Below are positions 41,201-50,060 of a stretch of DNA of 64,000 nucleotides, piece after piece (within the stretch, counting starts at the first letter, position 1; the number at the start of each line of letters is the position of its first letter). The translations under genes were made by a program, and so were the position numbers. The DNA is from Candidatus Albibeggiatoa sp. nov. NOAA (lineage in GTDB: Bacteria; Pseudomonadota; Gammaproteobacteria; Beggiatoales; Beggiatoaceae), in contig JAOXRS010000012.1 of the NCBI GenBank assembly GCA_025800385.1, positions 1 to 64,000 on the forward strand. The letters run 5' to 3'. The notes beneath the pieces are model-generated. The model was not told where the DNA came from. It saw only the letters and a program-made list of their open reading frames with translations, and did not search any database.

Positions 41201-42211
41201 TATGCTCTGTAATTTATTATTTTCTATATAAAATGTTGTAAGCTGAGTTAATTTTGTAAAGTCGGCAGGTATTTCTGCGATTTGATTGTTATTAAGATTG
41301 AGCAACTGTAATTCTTTTAGTTGAAGGATTTCATTTGGTATGAATGTGAGCTGGTTAAACGAAAGATTGAGCGTAATAAGGCCTGATAGTTGAAATAATT
41401 CTATTGGCAACTGCTGAAGTTGATTTTTGCTTAAGTCAAGATAAGTTAACCGTCTAAGTAAGCCTATTTCTTTTGGTAGTTGTTTTAATTGGTTTTGTTT
41501 TAAGTTTAGCCGATCAAGTCGCTTTATTTTAGTAAGAACATCAGGTAATGTTTCAAATTGATTATTTTCCAACTCAAGGCTAACAAGATACTCCAATTGC
41601 TCCAATTCTGGCGGTAACGTTTTTAATTGATTACCTTGAAAACTAAGTACATGTAAATATTCGAGTTGATTTAGTGTGCTGGGTAATGTTTGTATTTGAT
41701 TATTTCTTAAACTTAACAATTCTAAATTGGCTAATTTAGAAACTCTATCAGGAATCATTGTAATTTGGTTATCAGACAGAATTAAATTTTCTAAATACCG
41801 CAAATAAAATATACTCTCAGGAATTGAGCTAAGGTTTGCATGATTTAAATTTAAGCTAATAATATGATTATATTCATCTAGTGCAAAGCTAGGTCCGCAA
41901 GGGGTAGTTGGAATTGGAATAACAGCTTTTAGAGTGTAGAAGTTAAGAGAAGGCTCAGCTAAGAGTACTTCACATTTTAAAATCTCATACGTACTCAATT
42001 GCTTAAATGGCTGACCTATTATTTCTTCTAACTGCTGTAGTGTTTGCAGTTCAACATCACTGATAGGTAAGTTATGTAAGGAAGAAGACGGTTTAGAATT
42101 ACTGACAAGTAAGTTATGTGAGGAAGACTGTATAGCATAGCCTGTTGGTATTGCTAAATAGGTAACTAAAATAACCAGTAACATCAACAACATTCTTTTT
42201 TTTGAAAGCAT
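38201..42211 (-). CDS. giant exported leucine-rich-repeat protein
   Basis: A secreted protein of about 1336 residues made almost wholly of 23-residue leucine-rich repeats (core LP.EIGQL..L..L.L..N), roughly 45 in total. The signal peptide spans about 26 residues after the start at 42211, chosen for a GGGAGG site; an in-frame ATG at 42226 overlaps that region. The repeats fall into three cassettes, each opening with a short helical linker and a divergent first repeat (like LDE..H.I.LNL). The second and third close with a cap pattern, NP..SPPP..IQQG.QAIHDYF, known after LRR arrays of bacterial ROCO-like proteins; here there is no GTPase domain. One repeat near 40750 has a Tyr/Ser-rich insertion. 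LRRs usually bind protein; the partner is unknown. The gene is convergent with the RCC1 gene at 30768 and divergent from that at 42580. Confidence 0.88.
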   Translation of the reverse strand: MLSKKRMLLMLLVILVTYLAIPTGYAIQSSSHNLLVSNSKPSSSLHNLPISDVELQTLQQLEEIIGQPFKQLSTYEILKCEVLLAEPSLNFYTLKAVIPIPTTPCGPSFALDEYNHIISLNLNHANLSSIPESIFYLRYLENLILSDNQITMIPDRVSKLANLELLSLRNNQIQTLPSTLNQLEYLHVLSFQGNQLKTLPPELEQLEYLVSLELENNQFETLPDVLTKIKRLDRLNLKQNQLKQLPKEIGLLRRLTYLDLSKNQLQQLPIELFQLSGLITLNLSFNQLTFIPNEILQLKELQLLNLNNNQIAEIPADFTKLTQLTTFYIENNKLQSIPIELQEQLLNYQIKEMVSNLFNTAQNPKSFKQKDKQQNLAKENIEQDTQDLETIAKIEQQLLASKKIFHGDKLSEIRHDETVGHYKLNEYSQVIELRLNTLKLEQVPDAVFDLKNLEVLILKGNGLTSLPAKIAQLERLMTLDLSPSYKEELSGYDSVVVTHNNWIQTLPAEIVQLKHLAKLNLNANGLTQLPAEILQLTQLEELSLDNNRIQTLPAEIGQLNNLITLRLENNQLSQLPAEIGQWKDIKYLFLNGNKLKTLPKEMGFLYSLEYLSLHNNYLQILPAEIGQLESLQIFYGANNQLKTLPAEIGRLKQLRTLYIANNQLQTLPPEIGQLKHLREFYLANNNLQILPPEVGQLSDLEKLYLTHNQLQTLPKEIGQLKSLDKLDLEHNQLQTLPAEIGQLKGLKWLDLKHNQLQTLPPEIGQLSGLDWLDLKHNQLQTLPETLWQLWHINYIHLNSNKLTQLPPDILHLDLKIRWSDRNYQNVITVGENPFVSPPPAIIQQGKQAIHDYFENQKQDGATQNIKSDLARLEHIQRQLPQEIPHIDVKAIMTEQGYALDENEHVIGINLSHSELDQFPSSLIFLNKLQKLSLADNQLANIPKQIPHFFRELTEVDLKNNRLEYLPLGIKHLTKLARLNLSNNYIEKLPNGVTELENLIWLNLSKNRLKHLPESISQLEHLTQLQLPRNKFEQFPLAVTQLTNLTHLDLSKNGLDALPAEIGQLTHLTTLYLDGNDLKSIPKEINQLQKLSTLHLFRNELTKLPPEIAQLSNLEEFYLSRNELRRLPTNIGQLKNLKILDLNDNLFSRFPSQITRLHNLVKLDVSEMRIRKLPNTINQLTKLQELNLNYDHLSRLPTEIGQLAELRELYVRSNGLKELTPEIGKLKQLTSLNLFENYLQEIPEEIGQLKNLTHLNLGTNRLKKLPEGVWKLKHLQSLQLHSNKLKSLPKEILDLGLDIYWTTENIENGISVGSNPLSSPPPEVIQQGQQAIHDYFK

Positions 42212-42260
42212 TAATATTCCTCCCATTCTTCACTTATTACATTAGCTTTAGTAATTAATC

Positions 42261-42288
42261 ATTATATAATGGTTTATAGTGTAAACAA
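42261..42288 (-). promoter_or_regulatory. candidate sigma70 promoter of the LRR gene
   Basis: Read on the minus strand, TTGTTT (42283-42288) and a perfect TATAAT (42261-42266) are separated by 16 bp and lie about 50 bp upstream of the LRR start. Confidence 0.45.
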
Positions 42289-42524
42289 TTCTTTCATTAT
42301 ATCTCAATACAAAAGTGGCTAGTAATCTATATAGATAGCACACTTTCCTTTAAAAATTTTCTCATTAATTCAACATTGCTAAGACCTAAAATTATGTATA
42401 TAACCTAGGCAATTGCGATATGGTATTTGAAACGTTGTTTTACATAAATGGATATGAAGTGATAAATATTTTTTAAAACAACCTGTTGCCTGAATTTAGG
42501 CCTGAATAATAATTGCATAATTAG

Positions 42525-42533
42525 TGTTATACT
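42525..42533 (+). promoter_or_regulatory. candidate extended -10 element of the second RCC1 gene
   Basis: TGTTATACT combines the TGn extension with a -10 hexamer matching five of six consensus bases, 46 bp before the ATG at 42580. No good -35 box is seen, which is usual for extended -10 promoters. Confidence 0.35.
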
Positions 42534-42579
42534 GAAAGTAACCTAACGAAGTGTCTTAGCTAATTGTGAGAGGTAGAGA

Positions 42580-45500
42580 ATGCTAGCAGCTCCGCACCTA
42601 AAACGACTACTTATTTTTCCAATCCTCATTATTGTTTTATTTGCAATTCCCTCTGTTCAAGCAATAACAGGCATATCTGAGATTTCAGCAGGGGGACGTT
42701 ATACTTGTGGGAAAAATAGCACGGGCGTAAAGTGCTGGGGGTTTAATGAAGATGGCCAACTTGGGAATGGTAGCACTGCAAATTACCTCACTCCAGTTGA
42801 TGTCAGTAGTTTAGGAAGTGAGGTTAGCACCATTGCTTCAGGCAAATATCATGCTTGTGCTTTGCTTGATACAGGGACAGTAAAATGTTGGGGATATAAT
42901 GGATCAGGCCGTTTGGGAGATGGTACAACCACAGATCGATATGCTCCTGTTGATGTGAATGGTTTAACAGGAGTATCTAAAATTGCTTCAGGCTCATACC
43001 ATTCTTGTGCCTTACTTGATACGGGTACAGTGAAATGTTGGGGACAGAATGTTGATGGTCAATTAGGCGATGGTACGACGACAAACAGCTCTATTCCTGT
43101 AGATGTGAATGGTTTAACAGGGGTGTCTGAGATTGCTTTAGGCTCATACCATTCTTGTGCCTTACTTGATACGGGTACGGTGAAATGTTGGGGCTATAAC
43201 TATAATGGTCAACTAGGTGATGGGACATACACTGATAGTCAAACTCCTGTAGATGTAAGTGGTTTAACAGGTGTCGATGAGCTGAGTTTGGGTGGGTATC
43301 ACTCTTGTGCTTTGCTGGATACAGGGACAGTCAAATGCTGGGGAAATAATAAATATGGCCAACTGGGTGATGGAACAACCTTTGATAGCAATATACCCGT
43401 ATCGGTAAGCAGCTTGACAGGTGTTTCTGAGATTTCTGTAGGTTATGACAGCAATTGTGCATTATTGAGTGGTAGTGTGGAGTGCTGGGGGTATAACGGA
43501 AATGGTGAGTTAGGTGATGGAACAACCACCGATCAATACACACCTGTTGCAATCAGCGGTTTGACCAATGCTTCAAATATTAGTTTGGGTAAATATCACG
43601 CTTGTGCGTTGCTGGATACAACGGGTGTGCAATGTTGGGGATTGAATGAAAATGCACAAATAGGCGATGGCACAACTTCAAACAGCCTAACCCCTGTTAA
43701 TGTCATGGCTATTCCAGAAATGAATCTTGTTGGTAATGGTAATTCTATTGTAGATGGTGATACCACCCCAACCACCAGTGATGATACTAATTTCGGTAGT
43801 ACCATAATCAATACTTCCATTGATAAAACCTTTACTATTGAAAATAGTGGTGGTGATGGTGATTTAACCTTGTCTGGCGATCCTAAAGTTGCTTTAAGTG
43901 GCGCGGGCTGCACCATGTTTGGCGTCACCAGTCAGCCAACGTCGCCAATTCCCTCTAGTACCAGTTCAAACTTCACAATTCGTTATACACCCACTACAGC
44001 TACCACACATAATTGTGCCATCAGCATAGACAACGATGATGCAAACAAAAATCCTTATAATTTTGATATTACAGGCACAGGATTAAAAGCCGATCAAATC
44101 ATCACATTTAATCCAACAGTGACTGGTGCATTGGGAGGTAGTACAACTTTAAGTGCAACAGCAGATTCTGGTTTAAGCGTGACAAGTTTTGCTAGTTCCA
44201 CAACCAACGTGTGTACAGTCAGTGGCACAACTTTGAGCTTTATTGCTGAGGGCACTTGTACCGTGACAGCCGATCAAGCAGGCGATAGCAATTATAATAC
44301 TGCAACTCAAGTATCTAGTAATATTTTAGTTTATGAAGCTTTAGAAAATGTTGCTCAAATTTCAGGGGGAAATGAACATACTTGTGCTTTGCTTAATACG
44401 GGTGGGGTTCAATGTTGGGGAAAAAATGATAATGGGGAACTAGGTGATGGTACTACGACACAGCGTCTTACACCAGTAGATGTTGTAGGCTTAAGTGGCA
44501 GTGTTACTGCTATTAGCTTAGGTTCTGGTCATACCTGCGCTTTGCTCAGTACGGGCGGGGTTCAATGTTGGGGAAATAATGGTAACGGCCAACTAGGTAA
44601 TGGTACTACGACACATAGTTCTACACCAGTAGATGTGACAGGTCTCAGTAGTGGTGTAACTGCCCTTGGTGTAGGTCAGAATAATAGCTGCGCTGTGCAT
44701 AATGGTGGGGTTAAATGTTGGGGAAATAATTATGGTGGAAAACTAGGCGATGGTACTATAGCAACTAGATATACCCCCGTTGATGTTGAGAACCTAGGTG
44801 GTGGTAGTGGTGTGATTGCTGTTAGTGCAGGTATTTTTCACTCTTGCGCTTTACTCGATACAGGTGAGGTTAAATGTTGGGGGGCAATATATGGTCATAC
44901 TTACCTAGGTGATGGCTCTACGACAGGCAGTAAGACACCAGTTGACGTAAACCTAGGGATTAGCGCGATAGCTATTGATGCAAGTAGGTCACATAGTTGT
45001 GCTTTGCTCGATACGGGTGGGGTCAAATGTTGGGGAAGTAATAGTAATGGTCAACTAGGCGATGGTGCTAGTGGTATAGATCGTCTTACACCAGTCAATG
45101 TCAATGGTTTAACTAGTGGCGTAATTGCTATTGGTTTAAGCAAAAATCGTAGCTGCGCCTTGCTTAATACGGGCGGAGTCAAATGTTGGGGAGCAAGTTA
45201 TGATGAAATACCAGACAATCTTGTAGGTATCAGTAATAGCGTGACAGCGATTGATTCAGGTGTTGATAATTATCATAGCTGTCTCTTGCTTGATACAAAT
45301 AGGGTTCAATGTTGGGGAAATAATGGCAATGGCAAATTAGGCAATAATACCACTGCGGATAGTTTTGTACCTGTTCATGTGATGATTTTATTTCCAGAAA
45401 TGAATCTGGTTGGTAACAGCAATAATATTGTCGATGGTGATACCATACCTTCCACGACTGATAGTACCGATTTTGGCAGCACACCCATTGGTACATCTGT

Positions 45501-48500
45501 CGATAAAATTTTTACTATTGAAAATAGTGGTGATGTCGATTTAATTCTGTCCAATAGTCCCATCGTCGCTTTAACGGGTGCAGATTGTGCCATATTCAGC
45601 GTAACCACTCAGCCAACATCGCCTATTGCTACTAGTGCTAATACAAACTTTACCGTTCGTTATAGCCCTATTACAACAGGCACTCACAATTGTACAATCA
45701 GCATTCACAATAATGACCCAGATGAAAGTATTTATGACTTTGCAATCACAGGTTCCGCAACAGCACCAGAAATCAACCTTCTCGGTAATAACAATAGTAT
45801 TACAGATGGAAGTGAGGGCACTAGCACAACTAATCACACTGACTTTGGTAGCACAGAAACGGGAATATCTGTAGATAAAACCTTTACCATTGAAAATACA
45901 GGTTCTTATGCGCTGACGCTTTCTGGTAGCCCTATTGTTGCATTAACAGGGAGTTGCGGTATGTTTAGTGTCACGACTCAGCCCAGTTCTCCAATTGCAA
46001 TTAGCAGTAGCGACACATTTACTATTCGTTATAACCCGACAGCAGTAGGTACACACAATTGTATTGTTAACATTGACAATGATGATACTAATGAACATCC
46101 ATATGATTTTGCAATCACAGGTACGGCAACATTTGTATTAGCCCCTTCAGACTTAACGGCCAATATCCCTTCAAACCTTGATAATATTGCCCAAGGTGTT
46201 AGCCTTTCATGGAAGGATAATAGTGCGAGTGAAGACGAATTTATCTTGTTGCGTGACGGCACAGAGTTAGCAACCATAGCAGCGGACACCACCAGTTATA
46301 CAGATACAACAGCCACAGCCTGCGATAAAACCTATAGCTATAGCTTAAAAGCACAGAACTCTGATGGAGAATCAAGCAGTGTATCAGTGACTGTCAGTAT
46401 GCCGTCTTGCTTTGTCCCACCAGAACCCATACCACCTTATAGCCCACTTAACTTTGTTGCCAACCCTATCAGTTATGACCAAATTCAATTGACTTGGAAC
46501 GATGATAGTACGATTGAAACAGGTTATCGGATTAGACGTAATGGTGGGTTGATTGCCACATTAGATAAAAATACTGAAACGTATACCAATGAAAACTTAC
46601 AGTGTGAAACCAGCTATAGCTACGAAGTATATGCTTATAACAGTGTTGGTGAATCTGAGCATGTAACTACGACGGCAACCACATTGACTTGCCCTCCAAA
46701 TATGCCCAGTCAATTAAGTTCAATTGTAACAGCTGACACCATTACTTTAACTTGGGAAGATGTTGAAGGTGAAACCAGTTATTTAGTGACTCGAGAAGCG
46801 TTAACCACGCGCAGACAAAGAGCTGTTATTGAATTTGATTTACCTGCTGACTCAACCACTTTTACTGATTCAGGCTTTGAATGTGGCCAGTCTTATAATT
46901 ATGCGGTTGCTGCTGTCGCTGATACCAGTGTATCCGCAGCCGCCACCATTACCGTTGCTGCAGAACCTTGTGCAAATGCACCCATCGCACCAAGTCAATT
47001 AAATGTTTCTTCAAGTACAGACACCAGCATTTCACTTACATGGTCGGATAATAGTGATAATGAAACAGGCTTCTACGTTTTCAACAATGGTGGTTTAGCT
47101 AAAGAGTTCTCTGAAAACAGTACCAGCACAACGATTCAAAATTTGCAATGTGAAACCAGTTATTCATTCCAAGTCACTGCATTTAACGACTCAGATCAAG
47201 CCAGTAGCGAATCGATCACTGCAACAACATCAATTTGTCCACTGGTAAATTTAGTTGCACCCTCTAACTTTGTGGCGACAACTATCAATAATCAAATTCA
47301 ATTAACTTGGAAAGATAATAGCTTAAGTGAGACAGGTTTCCCGATTGCACGTAATGGTGAATTTATCGCAGTTGCACCCATTAATGCAGAATTGTTTATT
47401 GATACACATCTTGAATGTGGCACAGCATATATTTACCATCTTTACGCAACCGATAATGTGATTAACTTAGGTGGATTAGAAGAAGTTGTCACAACTCCTG
47501 AGTGCTTACCTGAAGATGAGTTTTATATCCATCTCAATACTTCAGGCTCAGGCATCATCAATAATTGTAATAGCACCGTTTGTAGTTTGTCGGCCACCGC
47601 AGGTTCAACGATTAATTTAGTCACAACAGCAAATGCAGGTTGGCAATTCAGTCATTGGAGTGGTGATTGTTCAAGCACACAATTGTTTGTTGATGCTGAA
47701 AAAAGTTGTGTTGCTCACTTCAGTCAAATTCCTGTAGAGCCAGAGCCTGAATTAATTCCACAACCGATTGTTGTCAATCCACTTGATCCAACCACACCAA
47801 CCAGCGCAGAACCCGTACCATATGTGGGCGGTAATCTATGCGGTTACTCATTTACCAATCATAACTCAACCTCAGGCGATTTAACCATATGTGAATCAGC
47901 AACGGTTTCAGGTGGAGAATTAACGGGCGATAACATTAATGAAGGTATTGTTGCTAGTGTTGAACTCGCTGAAAATGCCACGATTACAGGCGGGCGAATG
48001 AGTGGATTTAATACCAACCATGGCACGTTACAAAATGTCACCATTACCCAATATTCGGATGTTACAGGTGGATTTTACGCGGGGACAGTGAATAACAACG
48101 GCACGATGATTGATCCATCTATCGAGGAAGGCAGTACCATCTATAGTTCTACAGGTTTGGGGACAATTGCTGGCATTACTCAAAATAAAGGTACGATTCA
48201 AGGCACAATAAAATTAGGAGTCAATACGTCAATTATTGGTGGTGTCATTCAAGGCAAAATAGTCGCACCTACTAAATCACCAGCTTATATTGGTGCAGCA
48301 GAAATTATCTCTGGATCAACACTACAAAATGTCTATCTCAGTCCAACGGTTAAATTGCCGCGTGATGTAACTTTAATCAATGTTAAATTTGCCTCCAATC
48401 CTGCTGAACCCAGTTTAGATGATTTTGGCATTAACATGGGACAATTAGATGACTTAGACGCAAGAAGCATTGTTGCGGTTGAACCTGCAGCCATAGCTTT

Positions 48501-49839
48501 ATTTGATCGCTACGAAATTACAGATATTCCAACCGAAGCATTTGCAGGCATGATACCAGAACAAACTGCTGCACTTGAACCTGAAACCTTAAGCAGTGTC
48601 AGCGTTGAACAATTTGAACAATTATCATCAGAAGCATTAGCTGGGTTTACTGCTGACAATATCATGGCACTCAGCCCAGAAGTGATGCAAAACTTAACAG
48701 TGGAAAAACTAGAAGCTTTAAGTTTGGAATCTATTCAACAAGCAGAACTGGTGGCAAAACTGTTAACTAATCTGCCCAGTGATACACCGCAAGAAGTTAT
48801 TAATAAAATTCTTCCTCAAGGCTGGGAAATCTCACCAACAGGCAAAATGATTCCTTCAGTTGGCTCAAAATTAAGCTTTAAAGGTGTGTTAAATCGTTTA
48901 CCAAGCAGTATTTCAGCTCCCTATTTAGTTGATCTACAGTCTAGTTTTTCAGTTGGTGGAGAAAATAATGAAAATAATACAGGCTCAACAGTAGGTGGCA
49001 ACCTCAACACTGGTTTACAACAAACACTGAGTATTGATACAGTTGATTTGAGTCAGTTTGTTTTTACTCAGAACGATTATGGGATTTTTAATGTAGTAGG
49101 AACAGGTGTTTATGAGGATGTTGTCTTTTCCTTTATGCCGAATGCCAATAATATTGAACAAGCTCCTCTTGATACACCTGTTGGTTTAACGACGGTTGAG
49201 GGTGGCTATTTCGAAATGACCACACCTGATAAACAGACATTCATTTTGATTAATGCACCGAATAACCCCGTTGGTTTGCAACAAGCACTTGGTGGTGAAA
49301 GTACAATTAAACTCAGCCCTACGGGTGATGTGTTGATGCGGATTGATACGGCAAACACGCGTAGTCGAAATGTTCGATTTGAAACCGATGTGATGATGGT
49401 TGGTGTATTTGACGCATTCGTTGAACCTGCCCCTGATGATTTTTGTTCCGATGGTGAGTTTTGTGAGTTTGGAATGGAATTCCCCACTGAGTTCGGTAAT
49501 TTACGTGCTAGACAAGAAGCAAAAGTGATTTATCCTGATGGTTCAGCACAAATTATTTATCCAACTGTGATTTATCCTGAAACGCTGGTGAATTTATTAG
49601 AGCAATACGATCCTGTTTCTAAAGTACTTTACAAAGCAGATGGCACATTTGAAGCCACTGTATTAATCAATGGACAGGAACAACAATACAGCTTAACACC
49701 AGATATTAATATCAATGTGCGTCGATTGGCTGCTGGCGAAAAACGTCATCCGAAAGTTAATTTACAAGGTAACGTATTATTGTATGAAATTCAGGAAGGA
49801 GATGATTTGCTTACTTTTTCTTTAGAAGTGAGTCTATAA
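42580..49839 (+). CDS. giant exported RCC1-propeller protein, second paralogue
   Basis: A secreted protein of 2419 residues with the same domain order as the product of 30768. Order: signal peptide (about 1-27), seven RCC1 blades (33-378), anchor-D-like domain (379-500), Ig-like domain (502-585), seven RCC1 blades (592-936; blade 6 is shortened), two anchor-D-like domains (937-1183), five FnIII domains (1185-1643), InlB-type repeat (1647-1718), Pro/Glu linker, Gly-Gly-turn solenoid (1749-1940), Pro-Glu octad repeats (1946-2060), and the terminal globular part. The N-terminal half resembles its RCC1 neighbour, but from the third FnIII domain on it is much closer to the LamG protein. It is therefore a mosaic. 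The reading frame is intact. Function, ligand and export route are unknown; adhesion or sheath structure is a guess. Confidence 0.88.
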   Translation: MLAAPHLKRLLIFPILIIVLFAIPSVQAITGISEISAGGRYTCGKNSTGVKCWGFNEDGQLGNGSTANYLTPVDVSSLGSEVSTIASGKYHACALLDTGTVKCWGYNGSGRLGDGTTTDRYAPVDVNGLTGVSKIASGSYHSCALLDTGTVKCWGQNVDGQLGDGTTTNSSIPVDVNGLTGVSEIALGSYHSCALLDTGTVKCWGYNYNGQLGDGTYTDSQTPVDVSGLTGVDELSLGGYHSCALLDTGTVKCWGNNKYGQLGDGTTFDSNIPVSVSSLTGVSEISVGYDSNCALLSGSVECWGYNGNGELGDGTTTDQYTPVAISGLTNASNISLGKYHACALLDTTGVQCWGLNENAQIGDGTTSNSLTPVNVMAIPEMNLVGNGNSIVDGDTTPTTSDDTNFGSTIINTSIDKTFTIENSGGDGDLTLSGDPKVALSGAGCTMFGVTSQPTSPIPSSTSSNFTIRYTPTTATTHNCAISIDNDDANKNPYNFDITGTGLKADQIITFNPTVTGALGGSTTLSATADSGLSVTSFASSTTNVCTVSGTTLSFIAEGTCTVTADQAGDSNYNTATQVSSNILVYEALENVAQISGGNEHTCALLNTGGVQCWGKNDNGELGDGTTTQRLTPVDVVGLSGSVTAISLGSGHTCALLSTGGVQCWGNNGNGQLGNGTTTHSSTPVDVTGLSSGVTALGVGQNNSCAVHNGGVKCWGNNYGGKLGDGTIATRYTPVDVENLGGGSGVIAVSAGIFHSCALLDTGEVKCWGAIYGHTYLGDGSTTGSKTPVDVNLGISAIAIDASRSHSCALLDTGGVKCWGSNSNGQLGDGASGIDRLTPVNVNGLTSGVIAIGLSKNRSCALLNTGGVKCWGASYDEIPDNLVGISNSVTAIDSGVDNYHSCLLLDTNRVQCWGNNGNGKLGNNTTADSFVPVHVMILFPEMNLVGNSNNIVDGDTIPSTTDSTDFGSTPIGTSVDKIFTIENSGDVDLILSNSPIVALTGADCAIFSVTTQPTSPIATSANTNFTVRYSPITTGTHNCTISIHNNDPDESIYDFAITGSATAPEINLLGNNNSITDGSEGTSTTNHTDFGSTETGISVDKTFTIENTGSYALTLSGSPIVALTGSCGMFSVTTQPSSPIAISSSDTFTIRYNPTAVGTHNCIVNIDNDDTNEHPYDFAITGTATFVLAPSDLTANIPSNLDNIAQGVSLSWKDNSASEDEFILLRDGTELATIAADTTSYTDTTATACDKTYSYSLKAQNSDGESSSVSVTVSMPSCFVPPEPIPPYSPLNFVANPISYDQIQLTWNDDSTIETGYRIRRNGGLIATLDKNTETYTNENLQCETSYSYEVYAYNSVGESEHVTTTATTLTCPPNMPSQLSSIVTADTITLTWEDVEGETSYLVTREALTTRRQRAVIEFDLPADSTTFTDSGFECGQSYNYAVAAVADTSVSAAATITVAAEPCANAPIAPSQLNVSSSTDTSISLTWSDNSDNETGFYVFNNGGLAKEFSENSTSTTIQNLQCETSYSFQVTAFNDSDQASSESITATTSICPLVNLVAPSNFVATTINNQIQLTWKDNSLSETGFPIARNGEFIAVAPINAELFIDTHLECGTAYIYHLYATDNVINLGGLEEVVTTPECLPEDEFYIHLNTSGSGIINNCNSTVCSLSATAGSTINLVTTANAGWQFSHWSGDCSSTQLFVDAEKSCVAHFSQIPVEPEPELIPQPIVVNPLDPTTPTSAEPVPYVGGNLCGYSFTNHNSTSGDLTICESATVSGGELTGDNINEGIVASVELAENATITGGRMSGFNTNHGTLQNVTITQYSDVTGGFYAGTVNNNGTMIDPSIEEGSTIYSSTGLGTIAGITQNKGTIQGTIKLGVNTSIIGGVIQGKIVAPTKSPAYIGAAEIISGSTLQNVYLSPTVKLPRDVTLINVKFASNPAEPSLDDFGINMGQLDDLDARSIVAVEPAAIALFDRYEITDIPTEAFAGMIPEQTAALEPETLSSVSVEQFEQLSSEALAGFTADNIMALSPEVMQNLTVEKLEALSLESIQQAELVAKLLTNLPSDTPQEVINKILPQGWEISPTGKMIPSVGSKLSFKGVLNRLPSSISAPYLVDLQSSFSVGGENNENNTGSTVGGNLNTGLQQTLSIDTVDLSQFVFTQNDYGIFNVVGTGVYEDVVFSFMPNANNIEQAPLDTPVGLTTVEGGYFEMTTPDKQTFILINAPNNPVGLQQALGGESTIKLSPTGDVLMRIDTANTRSRNVRFETDVMMVGVFDAFVEPAPDDFCSDGEFCEFGMEFPTEFGNLRARQEAKVIYPDGSAQIIYPTVIYPETLVNLLEQYDPVSKVLYKADGTFEATVLINGQEQQYSLTPDININVRRLAAGEKRHPKVNLQGNVLLYEIQEGDDLLTFSLEVSL
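42676..43713 (+). repeat. RCC1 repeat array 3 (seven blades)
   Basis: Seven RCC1 blades with CWG cores. Blades 2-5 are very similar to each other (SCALLDTGTVKCWG repeated), suggesting recent expansion or homogenisation. Confidence 0.85.
44353..45389 (+). repeat. RCC1 repeat array 4 (seven blades)
   Basis: Seven CWG cores are present. Blade 4 has an altered turn and blade 6 lacks the usual G.LGDGTT loop, so this propeller looks more degenerate than the other three. Confidence 0.8.
46700..49839 (+). repeat. paralogous segment, copy B (partner at 27190-30323)
   Basis: This covers FnIII domains 3-5, the InlB-type repeat and the C-terminal module. It is collinear with the end of the LamG gene in the same orientation, about 19.5 kb away. 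Confidence 0.8.
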
Positions 49840-49848
49840 AAAAATGCT

Positions 49849-49883
49849 ATTCCACTCTGCAGGCCATAATAGAGTGGAATTTT
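49849..49883 (+). terminator. intrinsic terminator of the second RCC1 gene
   Basis: A perfect 10-bp stem (ATTCCACTCT, 49849-49858, with AGAGTGGAAT, 49871-49880) and a 12-nt loop is followed by TTT, 9 bp after the stop codon. Confidence 0.65.
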
Positions 49884-50060
49884 CATTCAAATAACTAACA
49901 ATTGTCATAAAAATAAGATAAAAAGGTATTTGCAACGAAAACCATTTCTGAATGGAATATAAATCACATCTAATTGGTTTATGGCGTTAATTCTCGGTCT
50001 ATATTTTGCCTATTAAGTGTCAGAATATCGACACCTACCTATGAAATTTTAGGCAATGTA

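Larger units (their letters stand above)
42212..42579. other. divergent promoter region between LRR and RCC1 genes
   Basis: A 368-bp AT-rich gap between head-to-head giant genes. It holds a convincing sigma70-like promoter reading into the LRR gene and an extended -10 reading into the RCC1 gene, about 240 bp apart. No ORF or RNA gene was recognised between them. Confidence 0.5.

Noticed and set aside
38201..42211. Dense short repeats that at first resemble a CRISPR or satellite array
   Set aside because: They are in-frame codons of 23-residue leucine-rich repeats that vary in sequence; there are no identical repeats with unique spacers.
38201..42211. ROCO GTPase
   Set aside because: The cap motif is present but no Ras-of-complex G1-G4 motifs or COR domain exist, and the protein has a signal peptide.
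30768..49839. Transfer of RCC1 genes from a eukaryote
   Set aside because: RCC1 repeats of this CALL..G..CWG type are common in secreted bacterial proteins, and the linked FnIII, InlB-type and anchor-D-like domains are bacterial.
49974..50060. Longer N-terminus for the hybrid kinase from a TTG codon
   Set aside because: It would place 29 residues ahead of a normal signal peptide, with no ribosome-binding site; ATG at 50061 fits better.
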